From assembly GCA_900541645.1 (NCBI GenBank), contig UQKQ01000001.1, forward strand, positions 186,001 to 250,000: DNA of 64,000 bases, given 5' to 3'. Under the pieces are notes generated by a model that was given only the letters and a program-made list of their open reading frames with translations, was not told the origin of the DNA and ran no database searches. Of the stretch, positions 56,877-64,000 are shown piece by piece. A program made the position numbers and the translations under genes. Source of the stretch: an uncultured Collinsella sp. (GTDB lineage Bacteria > Actinomycetota > Coriobacteriia > Coriobacteriales > Coriobacteriaceae). How positions within the stretch are numbered: the stretch's first letter is position 1; each line of letters starts with the position of its first letter.

Positions 56877-58256
56877 GTGCGTGCGTTTGCTCGACAAATG
56901 ACAGAGCGTATGAAGGCGGTGGCGGCAGCAGGTGCCGTTGCCGCCTTTTGGCTTGCCGTGTGGGTGCTGATGGCGGGTTTCGTGGCGCAGCCGTTGATTT
57001 TGCCGGGGCCGGGCGCCGTCGTGGTGGCGTTGCTGCGACTGGTATGCGATGCCGGCACATGGGCGATTCTGGCAGGCTCGGGTGCGCGAATCTTGGGCGG
57101 GCTGGCGCTTGCCGCGGTGTGCGGCGGCGTACTGGCGGGAGTCTCGGTGCGATCGCTGACGTTTGCCCGCTTGGTGGCGCCGGCGCTTTCGTTTGTTAAG
57201 GCGACACCGGTTGCCTGCGTGGTGGTCCTGCTGCTCATTTGGTTGGGGTCGGCGCGCGTGAGCATTGCGGCGGTCTTTTTGATGGCACTTCCGGGCGTGT
57301 ATTTTTCGTTGGTCGAGGGTTTGACGCAAGCGGATAAACCGCTGGAGCAGATGTTTCGTCTGCATGGCGTGCGGGGCTGGCGACTGTTTTGCGCCCATAC
57401 CTGGCGCGAGGTCCTGCCGTTTGTGCTTTCGTGTGCGCGTGCCGTGATCGGCATGAGCTGGAAGGCCGGCGTGGCGGCGGAGCTCATCGGCATGGCGACG
57501 GGCACCGTGGGCGAACGCATCTATCAGGCGAAGCTGCTCATCGAGACGGCTGATCTGCTGGCGTGGACCGTGTTGGTCGTTGCCGCCTCGTGGGCGTGTG
57601 AGCGCGTGCTGGTGTGGCTGCTGCGGGTTTCGGGACCCGTGGCGTGGCGCGCGGCCGTGCGGGCACATGGGCATGGACTGCGCGGGCGTGCGGGCGGCTC
57701 TGCTGGTGGCGGGGCTGCGGCGGAGCTTGCGCTCGCCGTGGGCGACCGGGCACCCTGGGCTCCGGCGCTGGATGGTCTGGTGCTCAACGTGCCCGCGGGC
57801 GGGCGTATCTGCGTGATGGGAGCTTCAGGCGTGGGCAAGTCGACGCTGCTTTCGTTGACAGCGGGGGAGTGCGCGCCGTGCTCGATGGTGTTTCAGGATA
57901 CGCGCCTGGTTGAGGACGCCTCTGCTTTGGATAACGTGCTGGTGTGCGCCGATGCACGCGTGAATGCCTCGAGTGCCGCTGCCTTGTTGCGCCTGCTGGT
58001 ACCGGGGATCGATGTGCATGCCCGCGTGGCCGAGCTCTCGGGCGGGCAGCGCCGTCGCGTCGAGATTGCCCGAGCCCTGCTGTGTCCGGGCGGCGCAGTG
58101 ATTCTGGACGAGCCCTTTACCGGTCTAGACATCGCTGCGCGCGACGCATGCGCCGAGGCCGTGCTCGACTTGCTCGACGGCCGTATGCTGTTGCTTGCCA
58201 CGCACGATTTCGCTGACGCTCGGGCCCTCAATATCTCGGACATCATCACGCTCTAA
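56877..58256 (+). CDS. ABC transporter permease-ATPase fusion
   Basis: One chain of 459 residues joins the two cytoplasmic-membrane parts of a SsuBC-like importer. Residues 1-260 are the permease with about six membrane segments and the ATPase-contact loop (EQMFRLHGVRGWRLFCAHTWREVLPF). After a Gly/Ala-rich linker the ATPase has Walker A GASGVGKS (K321), signature LSGGQRRR from residue 387, Walker B GGAVILDEPF and the switch His in LLATHDF. The ATPase is short, about 180 residues, missing part of the normal N-terminal half after Walker A. GTG at 56877, with ATGGAG upstream. Confidence 0.88.
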   Translation: MRAFARQMTERMKAVAAAGAVAAFWLAVWVLMAGFVAQPLILPGPGAVVVALLRLVCDAGTWAILAGSGARILGGLALAAVCGGVLAGVSVRSLTFARLVAPALSFVKATPVACVVVLLLIWLGSARVSIAAVFLMALPGVYFSLVEGLTQADKPLEQMFRLHGVRGWRLFCAHTWREVLPFVLSCARAVIGMSWKAGVAAELIGMATGTVGERIYQAKLLIETADLLAWTVLVVAASWACERVLVWLLRVSGPVAWRAAVRAHGHGLRGRAGGSAGGGAAAELALAVGDRAPWAPALDGLVLNVPAGGRICVMGASGVGKSTLLSLTAGECAPCSMVFQDTRLVEDASALDNVLVCADARVNASSAAALLRLLVPGIDVHARVAELSGGQRRRVEIARALLCPGGAVILDEPFTGLDIAARDACAEAVLDLLDGRMLLLATHDFADARALNISDIITL

Positions 58257-58312
58257 ATACTTACCCAGCAACAAAATGATCCGTTTTTCTCCGTCTCCAT
58301 AGGGCCGGGTAT

Positions 58313-58357
58313 GGTATTCTATCTGCGGGGTAATACTTAGGAATACCAAGTAATACC
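58313..58357 (+). promoter_or_regulatory. Repeated AATACC motifs upstream of relB-like gene
   Basis: GGTATTC (58313-58319) and GAATACC (58341-58347) form an inverted repeat; GTAATAC and TAATACC copies lie between and after. This suits an autoregulatory operator of a toxin-antitoxin repressor. Confidence 0.45.
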
Positions 58358-58471
58358 AACGCCGTAGAAACAAATTCCAGATGCGGGCCAATCGGGTTGC
58401 CTTCACAGCCCGTCGCCCAGCCGCGTGGCCCGCATCTATCCGCATCACCGTCGTTTCAAAAAGGAAGCGCC

Positions 58472-58675
58472 ATGGCAGAACACATGACCCCGGTTGTCGC
58501 GAAGGTCTTGCCCGAGGAAAAGGCGGCCTTCGCGGCGGCAACCCAGCTCGTGGGCACCACGCCGTCCAACGCCATCCGCATGTTTATCGCCGCGTTCAAT
58601 CGCTGCGGCACCTTCCCGTTCGACATTTCGCCCAACGGGGCCTTTGGCGCTGCGCCCGATTCTCGTCAACAATGA
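58472..58675 (+). CDS. RelB/DinJ-like antitoxin without visible toxin
   Basis: 67 residues. The N-terminal part resembles ribbon-helix-helix antitoxins (VVAKVLPEEKAAFAAATQLVGTTPSNAIRMFIAAF). The motif TFPFDISPNGAFG matches the LPFDL-PN stretch of DinJ. DinJ-type antitoxins bind a YafQ/RelE mRNA-cleaving toxin and repress their own promoter. No RelE/YafQ reading frame follows; the next 88 bases are a palindrome and then a protease gene. It is therefore an orphan antitoxin, a lone regulator, or a decayed pair. The ATG at 58472 follows AAAAGGAAG. The stop is TGA, rare here. Confidence 0.75.
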   Translation: MAEHMTPVVAKVLPEEKAAFAAATQLVGTTPSNAIRMFIAAFNRCGTFPFDISPNGAFGAAPDSRQQ

Positions 58676-58689
58676 CCGTCCCAAACTGC

Positions 58690-58746
58690 CGGCACTTGGG
58701 GACGTTCCTTTTCTGCCGGCAGTTAAGGAACGTCCCTAAGTGCCGG
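58690..58746. repeat. 57-bp palindrome, family 4
   Basis: Arms of 22 bp (CCGGCACTTGGGGACGTTCC onward and its complement, one mismatch) around ttctgccggcagtt, itself palindromic. A half copy is at 47190-47219. It lies between the antitoxin and CPBP genes. Confidence 0.8.
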
Positions 58747-58763
58747 GTTTTGAGGAGGTTGGC

Positions 58764-59678
58764 ATGCTCAATGCGATGATTTGGGCGCTTGCCTGTTTTG
58801 GTGTTGTTGCTGCCGATATTGCCCTGAGCATGGTTCTGTTTTCAGTTCTCGATGCCGTGTCGGTGCTGACGGGCTATCCGATCGACAATCTCGATATCCA
58901 ATGGTTCCAGGCTGCCGCTCAGACGGCGTCATTTTTGATGGCGCTGCTGTGGTGGCGCTATCTGTGGCCCCGCTCCTTCATGGCGCGCCGGCAAGGCGAA
59001 CGCCCACTCGGCGGGGGAGCAGGCGCGGCATGGAAGCGCATTGCCTGCGTTGTCGTGATCGGCCTATCCATGCAGGTGGTCATTAGCTACCTATGCGACG
59101 GCGTACTGTCGCTGCTGCCCGAGGTCGCGGCAGACTATAGCGAGCTCGTCGAGGAGACGGGCATGGGCGATACCAGCCTTCTTGCTGTCTTGACCACAGT
59201 GCTCGGCGCTCCGTTTTGCGAAGAGCTCCTGGTGCGCGGCATCATCTTTGAGTTTTCGCTGCGTGCGTTTAATCCACAGTGCCGTTCGTTCTGGAAGCGC
59301 CGGCGCCGCGCGAACGCGCAGGACGGCGCCATAGTGCCCTGGGCGGCCCCGAGTACCTGGGGCGTCGCCGCGGCAATCGTGCTGCAGGCGGCGGTCTTCG
59401 GCTTTATGCACATGAACTGGGTGCAGGGCTGCTACGCGGGCGCTGCCGGCCTCATTTTTGGTTGGGTACTCGTGACCACCGGAAAGCTTCGCTACACGAT
59501 TCTGCTGCACTTTGCGTTTAATGCCGGGTCGTATCTCATGGGGCTGCTGTGGTTTGTGGGCACACCGCTCGACGTTGTGGTCACGGTTGGCATCGCCGGC
59601 TTTGTGCTGGTAGAGGCGATGCGCTCGCTGCTTCGATTGCGCATTCCCGTGTCGCGCGAAGCTGATCGGTCTGAGTAA
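58764..59678 (+). CDS. CPBP-family intramembrane metalloprotease
   Basis: Membrane protein of 304 residues and about eight hydrophobic segments, related to eukaryotic CAAX protease Rce1 (ABI/CPBP). Active-site motifs are present: E-E-x-x-x-R (PFCEELLVRGIIFEF), the FxxxH-type FGFMHMNW and a second His in LLHFAFNAG. Bacterial members process peptides or protect against own bacteriocins; the target here is unknown. A polar insert of about 30 residues (FWKRRRRANAQDGAIVPW) splits the catalytic region. The ATG at 58764 follows GAGGAGG. Confidence 0.87.
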   Translation: MLNAMIWALACFGVVAADIALSMVLFSVLDAVSVLTGYPIDNLDIQWFQAAAQTASFLMALLWWRYLWPRSFMARRQGERPLGGGAGAAWKRIACVVVIGLSMQVVISYLCDGVLSLLPEVAADYSELVEETGMGDTSLLAVLTTVLGAPFCEELLVRGIIFEFSLRAFNPQCRSFWKRRRRANAQDGAIVPWAAPSTWGVAAAIVLQAAVFGFMHMNWVQGCYAGAAGLIFGWVLVTTGKLRYTILLHFAFNAGSYLMGLLWFVGTPLDVVVTVGIAGFVLVEAMRSLLRLRIPVSREADRSE

Positions 59679-59686
59679 TAACGCCT

Positions 59687-60679
59687 TTAATTAGACCGAT
59701 GCGTCCTGAACGCACCTGGCGTTTCGCCGAATGCTTCTTTAAATTTTGAGTAAAAGAATGACATGTTGGAGATGCCGACTTTTCGGGCTACATACTGCAC
59801 GCTGCGCTCGGTGTTATTGAGAAGATATGCCGCCTCTGTGAGCTGCTGGTTGAGCTTGATTTGCGAAAACGTTTTGCCGGTTTTTTGCTTGATCAAGCTG
59901 CTGAGATAGCTGGTGCTATAACCCGTATCGCTCGCAATGCTTTCGAGTGTGCAGTCGCCGTAGCTTCGCTCAATATGATTCAGAATCGACACGATGCGTT
60001 CGTCCGACATGATCGCCTGGTTATCAGTTGCGGAGCGTCGGTACAGTCCTCGAATGAGAACAAGGAATAGGCTGACGGCGAGGTGCCTCATGAGTTCATT
60101 GGAATAGGCATCTTTAAAGTGATATTCGATAAAGAGCATCTCGATGAGGCGTCGCGCATGTCGGGCGTATTCCTCTGGAAGAATGAGATATTTTCGGGCC
60201 TCGCGGTTTTTGGACACAAAATCAAATAGAAGATTCGTTAATGGTGACGCGTCGGGTAGCTGGCTCAGGAACAACGAATCGAACATTTCTTTTTTGAAGA
60301 CGATCGAAATGACGATATCATGCTCGCCCTTAACGTATGGAACGCTTCTGACTACGCCGGTGTTGCAAATGAGCACATCACCCTTTTTAAGGAGCAGTGA
60401 CCGTCCGTTGACGATAAACGTGCAGACGCCGTCGTACACGTAGTTAAGCTCCATATCCCGATTGATATGAGGAGGAATATCGGTAAAGCGCGACTCCTTG
60501 ATAAGGCCCACGGGGTTTTCGTCGAGAGTTTCTTTCCAATCAAACAGATAGACCTCTTCGCCGTTAATGGTTGTGGTTTCCACCCTGTTATATCGCGGGC
60601 TGAGCTCTCCCGGATGTGTGCGATGCCACTCTTCGGTCTCGGTATGCGTATAGAGCAGCTGTTTGAGATTCGAATCCAT
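59687..60679 (-). CDS. AraC-family transcriptional regulator
   Basis: 330 residues. The N-terminal cupin-like sensor (DIPPHINRDMELNYVYDGVCTFIVNGRSLLLKKGDVL) is followed by a helical region. The C-terminus carries two helix-turn-helix motifs (LESIASDTGYSTSYLSSLIKQKTGKTF and VQYVARKVGISNMSFFYSKFKEAFGETPGAF). It is divergent from the GH1 and EIIBC genes and is the likely activator of that pair in response to a beta-glucoside. The ATG at 60679 has only a weak GGAA upstream. It converges with the CPBP gene; an inverted repeat ATCGGTCT/AGACCGAT (59665-59700) spans both ends. Confidence 0.9.
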   Translation of the reverse strand: MDSNLKQLLYTHTETEEWHRTHPGELSPRYNRVETTTINGEEVYLFDWKETLDENPVGLIKESRFTDIPPHINRDMELNYVYDGVCTFIVNGRSLLLKKGDVLICNTGVVRSVPYVKGEHDIVISIVFKKEMFDSLFLSQLPDASPLTNLLFDFVSKNREARKYLILPEEYARHARRLIEMLFIEYHFKDAYSNELMRHLAVSLFLVLIRGLYRRSATDNQAIMSDERIVSILNHIERSYGDCTLESIASDTGYSTSYLSSLIKQKTGKTFSQIKLNQQLTEAAYLLNNTERSVQYVARKVGISNMSFFYSKFKEAFGETPGAFRTHRSN

Positions 60680-60832
60680 GGGGTGTTCCAAGGGTGAACG
60701 GTAGAATCGATGCCTTAAACGGTATTATATCTAAAAAAATGTTATAAACAAACGCTTTCTATGCGATATCTTATGCATCTTGTTCTTCCTAGTATTGGGT
60801 TATCCGCTGGAGCATCCGATCAAGGAGGGCAA

Positions 60833-62311
60833 ATGAGTAAGTTAAAACATGGGTTTGACTCCGACTTTTTATGGGGCGGAGCCATATCGTGCTCGCAGGC
60901 CGATGGCGCCTGGAATGAGGGCGGAAAGGGAAAGTCGACGCAGGATTGTCGATGGCTGGATGGTACCTGGACTCATGACCAGATTGAGGACAAGCATCAA
61001 AACAACCCCTTCTGCCATGACGAACTAATGAACGCTCTCGCAGATGATGGTGTTGAGTTCTACCCGTTTAGGCGCGGTAACGACTTCTATCATCACTACC
61101 GTGAGGACATCGCGCTTTTTGCGGAGATGGGCCTCAAGCTGTTCCGCACTTCTATTTGCTGGAGCCGAATCTATCCTAACGGAGATGATCTTGAGCCTAA
61201 CCGCGAAGGCATCGAGTGGTATCGAAGCATGCTGGGTGAGTGCAAAAAGCACGGCATTAAAACCTTCGTCACCATGCTCCACTATGACATCCCGGTAAAT
61301 CTTGTCACCACATATGGGGGATGGAAGAATCGCAAGACGATTGATTTCTTCGCCCGCTATGTCGAGACAATCGTTACGGAATTGGGCGATCTGGTCGATT
61401 TCTGGCTGCCTTTTAACGAGTTCAATGCAGCGCGTTTTTCGCCTTGGGACGGGGTCTGTCTGGTCAAAGACGAAGAGGGGGAGAACTTCGATCGAGCCAT
61501 CTTCCAGTGCCTGCACCACGAGTTCGTTGCCAATGCGCGTGCCGTCGAGATTGTCCATCGTCTTTCGCCCGATACTCCCGTTGGCGGCATGATCGCTCGA
61601 TTCTGTACGTATCCCGCCACCTGCCGTCCCGAAGATAACATGCAGGCTATTCACGACGACCAGTATTCCAACTGGTTCTATACGGACGTGATGGCTCGTG
61701 GAAAATACCCCGCTTATATGAATCGCTATTTCGATGCGTGTGATATCGAGATTCAAATGGAACCGGGCGATGAAGAGCTCATCGCTCGCAACACGGTCGA
61801 CTTCCTGGCCTTTTCGTACTACTTTTCCCAGGTATCCACCTGCGATCAGGGATGGGAGAAGACTGCGGGTAATCTGGTCATGGCAAACAAGAACCCTTAT
61901 CTCGAGACGAGTGAGTGGGGCTGGCAGCTCGATCCCATTGGCCTGAGGGTTACCCTTAACCAGATGTATGACCGCTATGGGCTGCCTCTGTATATCGCCG
62001 AGAACGGCCTCGGTACATCTGATGTAGTCGAGGAGGATGGCAGCATCCACGACGAGTATCGAATCGATTATTTGCGCCAGCACATAAAGTGCCTTAAAGA
62101 AGCGGTGATCGATGGCGTTGACGTGCGCGGATACATGATCTGGGGATTCATTGACCTTGTTGCCTGCGGTCCTCTTACGATGGACAAGCGCTACGGGCTT
62201 ATCTATGTCGATCTGGATAATTGCGGCAACGGCACTGCGGAGCGCTCGCGTAAAGACTCTTTCTATTGGTATCAGAAATGTATCGCCACTAATGGCGAGG
62301 ATCTTGGGTAG
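60833..62311 (+). CDS. GH1 6-phospho-beta-glucosidase
   Basis: Cytoplasmic hydrolase of 492 residues that splits beta-glucoside 6-phosphates made by the following PTS permease. The GH1 barrel shows FLWGGAISCSQADGAW, the acid/base E196 (PFNEFNA) and the nucleophile E390 (YIAENGLG). The C-terminal sequence MDKRYGLIYVDLD followed by SFYWYQ is typical of phospho-beta-glucosidases rather than unphosphorylated ones. AAGGAGG precedes the ATG at 60833. The 153-base gap to the AraC gene holds AT-rich promoter sequence (60720-60760) and a cre-like AACGCTTTC (60752-60760). Confidence 0.93.
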   Translation: MSKLKHGFDSDFLWGGAISCSQADGAWNEGGKGKSTQDCRWLDGTWTHDQIEDKHQNNPFCHDELMNALADDGVEFYPFRRGNDFYHHYREDIALFAEMGLKLFRTSICWSRIYPNGDDLEPNREGIEWYRSMLGECKKHGIKTFVTMLHYDIPVNLVTTYGGWKNRKTIDFFARYVETIVTELGDLVDFWLPFNEFNAARFSPWDGVCLVKDEEGENFDRAIFQCLHHEFVANARAVEIVHRLSPDTPVGGMIARFCTYPATCRPEDNMQAIHDDQYSNWFYTDVMARGKYPAYMNRYFDACDIEIQMEPGDEELIARNTVDFLAFSYYFSQVSTCDQGWEKTAGNLVMANKNPYLETSEWGWQLDPIGLRVTLNQMYDRYGLPLYIAENGLGTSDVVEEDGSIHDEYRIDYLRQHIKCLKEAVIDGVDVRGYMIWGFIDLVACGPLTMDKRYGLIYVDLDNCGNGTAERSRKDSFYWYQKCIATNGEDLG

Positions 62312-62322
62312 GAGTGATTGTC

Positions 62323-63693
62323 GTGGCAGACAAGAAGGAACTGGCCGCTCGTGTCCTCGAGCTCGTGGGCGGCGCCGATAACGTTGTTATGGCAACGCAC
62401 TGCATTACAAGGCTCAGATTCAACCTGAAGGACGATAGCAAGGCAGACCTGGAGGCCCTTAAGACGCTTGACGGCGCCTTGGGCGCGCAGGTTAAAGACG
62501 GACAGTGGCAAGTTATCATCGGCGCCAGCGTGGGGTCGGTATATGACGAATTGGAGCCCATGCTAGGTGACAGGATGGGTGGCGAGGTCTCCGCCGACGC
62601 CGAGCAGCCTGAGCTCCAAAAAGGTTCGGCTCGCGTATTCGATATCATCACCGGCATCTTTTCCGCTATCATTCCCGCACTGGTGGCGGGAGGCATCGTA
62701 AAGGGCATCCTGGCTGCTATCGCGGCTTTTGGAATCGACACGGGTGCCGGCGACTTTGCGATATTCAATATGATTTCGGATATCCCGTTCTACTTCTTGC
62801 CGTTTTTGCTGGCAATGTCTACAGCTGATAAGTTCCGGGTCAACCGTTCGCTTGCGCTTTGTGTTGCCGGATCGCTGATGTACCCGACCATTGTCAACGC
62901 TGTCGGTACGGGCGAGACGCCCCTTGCGCTGTTCGGTTTTGCGGTGCCGATTTTTAGCTACGCCGATTCCGTGTTCCCGGTTATCTTTGGCGTCATTGGC
63001 TTGTCTTTTGTATATCGTGCAATCGACAAAGTCGTGCCGGATCTTTTTAAGCTCGTTGTCGTTCCGGCGCTCTCCCTTGCTATCGTGATTCCCGTCAACC
63101 TGTTTGTGCTCGCTCCGATTGGTGCCTGGTGCGGTCTTGGTCTTGCCAACGGTATCGTTTGGCTATTCTCGACGTTAGGCCCCGTTGCCGGTTTTCTGCT
63201 GGGCTTCTTTATGCCGCTTATCGTGCTCTTCGGCATGCATCAGTCAACGAGCCCTATCCAGATTTCCAATATCGCAACGCTTGGGTATGACTATCTGCTC
63301 CCGATCTCTTTCTGCCATAACCTCGCCGAAAGCGGTGCGTCTTTTGGTGCAGCCCTGCGCATGACCGACGAAAAGCTCAAGTCCGCTGCAATGACGTGCG
63401 CCTTCTCAGCATTTATGGGAATTTCCGAGCCCGCCTTGTTTACCGTTCAGGTTCCTAACAGGACTCCGCTTATCGCTGCGATGATTGCGGATGGCATTGG
63501 CGGTGCGCTTACCGTTGTTCTCGGCGCAAAGTGCTTCGGCTTTGTTATGCCCGGCATTACCTCGTTGCCCGTTTATGCCGATCCAAGCGGCAATCCCATG
63601 AACCTGATCATGATTATCGTCTGCATCGCTTTGACTTGGGTTATCTCTGCGGCGCTCTCGTTTGCGCTCTATGGTCGTTTCGACAAAAAGTAA
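62323..63693 (+). CDS. PTS permease EIIBC, beta-glucoside type
   Basis: 456 residues. EIIB comes first with the phosphorylated C27 (MATHCITRLRFNLKDD). An EIIC domain of about ten membrane segments follows, with GMHQSTSPIQISNIATLGYDYLLP and GISEPALFTVQVPNRTP as in BglF/AscF. BglF has a C-terminal EIIA domain; it is absent here, so EIIA must come from elsewhere, probably crr at 47434. The GTG at 62323 is eight bases after TAGGAG. It is eleven bases after the GH1 gene and makes one operon with it. Confidence 0.92.
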   Translation: MADKKELAARVLELVGGADNVVMATHCITRLRFNLKDDSKADLEALKTLDGALGAQVKDGQWQVIIGASVGSVYDELEPMLGDRMGGEVSADAEQPELQKGSARVFDIITGIFSAIIPALVAGGIVKGILAAIAAFGIDTGAGDFAIFNMISDIPFYFLPFLLAMSTADKFRVNRSLALCVAGSLMYPTIVNAVGTGETPLALFGFAVPIFSYADSVFPVIFGVIGLSFVYRAIDKVVPDLFKLVVVPALSLAIVIPVNLFVLAPIGAWCGLGLANGIVWLFSTLGPVAGFLLGFFMPLIVLFGMHQSTSPIQISNIATLGYDYLLPISFCHNLAESGASFGAALRMTDEKLKSAAMTCAFSAFMGISEPALFTVQVPNRTPLIAAMIADGIGGALTVVLGAKCFGFVMPGITSLPVYADPSGNPMNLIMIIVCIALTWVISAALSFALYGRFDKK

Positions 63694-63722
63694 CGACGTT
63701 TTGAGATAGACAATATTAATCG

Positions 63723-63770
63723 GCCGCTCGCCGGGGAATCGTTCTGCGACGCCCCAGCGAGCGGCATTTT
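63723..63770. terminator. Terminator between convergent genes
   Basis: Stem GCCGCTCGCcGGGG / CCCCaGCGAGCGGC followed by ATTTT on the plus strand. Confidence 0.85.
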
Positions 63771-63819
63771 ATTGGTGGGGCGTGTCGTGTCGCCAACGGC
63801 GGCATGCCGCCTCGCCGCG

Positions 63820-64000
63820 CTAGTTGCGTCTGCCGCCTCCGTTGGCGCCCTGACGCCCCTGTGCCGCGCGATTGCGACCGGCAGTGTTCTGCGCGCGGGA
63901 CATACCGCCGTGACCCTTGCTGCCCTTGGGCCCCTTGCCGGCGGCGCCACCGTGGGCCTTGCCGCCCTTCTTGCCGGTGCCATGCCCACCGCCGGCAGAC
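63820..64000 (-). CDS. C-terminal end of an unidentified protein with basic Gly/Lys/Arg tail
   Basis: On the minus strand an open frame enters from the right edge and ends at the TAG at 63820-63822. The visible 59 residues are low-complexity: GKKGGKAHGGAAGKGPKGSK, then HGGMSRAQNTAGRNRAAQGR and a GANGGGRRN end. Such tails occur on RNA-binding proteins and helicases. The domain that would identify it lies beyond the window. It converges on the EIIBC gene across the terminator at 63723-63770. Confidence 0.6.
   Translation of the reverse strand, partial: SAGGGHGTGKKGGKAHGGAAGKGPKGSKGHGGMSRAQNTAGRNRAAQGRQGANGGGRRN

Noticed and set aside
58676..58763. Toxin gene paired with the RelB-like antitoxin
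   Set aside because: The gap holds only a palindrome; the next gene is a CPBP protease with no RelE/YafQ similarity.

Overview
The window is GC-rich, densely coded Gram-positive DNA and reads like a chromosome of an anaerobic gut actinobacterium of the class Coriobacteriia, most likely Collinsella. That is inferred from gene content and style: split transketolase, PTS sugar uptake, an [FeFe]-hydrogenase, LPxTG surface anchoring and no respiratory genes. Read by eye, about 48 protein genes (two cut by the window ends) and two tRNA genes are supported. Of 48 visible stop codons I count 27 TAG, 17 TAA and only 4 TGA, which is odd for a GC-rich genome. The RF2 gene (prfB) in the window also carries an unusual SPT anticodon-like motif.

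Layout. 1-4203: end of secA, prfB (RF2) and a YitT membrane protein. 4411-6184: two-gene transketolase. 6410-6532: a 123-bp palindrome, then ftsE (with a long N-terminal extension) and ftsX, then RNase R. 11211-12502: a lone serine recombinase and a VanZ-like protein. 12707-17150: a complete MurNAc scavenging locus (murR, murQ, murP, mupG). 17243-20125: an Spx/ArsC-like protein, three tandem hairpins, tRNA-Gln and tRNA-Glu, a TPR protein and smpB. 20332-22477: flavin reductase, rubredoxin and an Nramp transporter. 22922-29106: glutamate synthase gltBD. 29459-32345: an unknown protein, an amidohydrolase and a zinc-ribbon membrane protein. 32458-35649: copper operon copA-copZ-csoR with a CsoR operator. 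36075-42869: an LPxTG coiled-coil/CAP surface protein, a membrane Ser/Thr kinase and an FHA protein. 43458-45707: DEAD-box helicase with an RGG tail. 46329-47090: flavodoxin-ferredoxin protein. 47434-51921: alpha-glucoside PTS operon (crr, licT, EIICB, GH4). 52178-58256: flavin/Fe-S oxidoreductase, [FeFe]-hydrogenase and an ABC importer with a fused permease-ATPase. 58472-63693: orphan RelB-like antitoxin, CPBP protease, AraC regulator, GH1 and a beta-glucoside EIIBC. The last 181 bases hold the end of a minus-strand gene.

How the genes work together. Three PTS permeases in the window lack an EIIA domain, and one stand-alone EIIA (crr) could serve all three. Sugar phosphates would feed glycolysis and the transketolase. 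Hydrogenase, rubredoxin, flavin reductase and glutamate synthase suggest fermentative electron disposal and ammonia assimilation.

The most unusual feature is intergenic. Several families of palindromes have conserved arms and constant total length. One 57-bp family has nine full copies plus a half copy, and where copies are tandem they repeat every 80-81 bp. A separate 46-bp hairpin occurs three times at exactly 62-bp spacing. Families of 67 bp and 47 bp each have two copies. None of these is explained by the coding annotation or by ordinary terminators.
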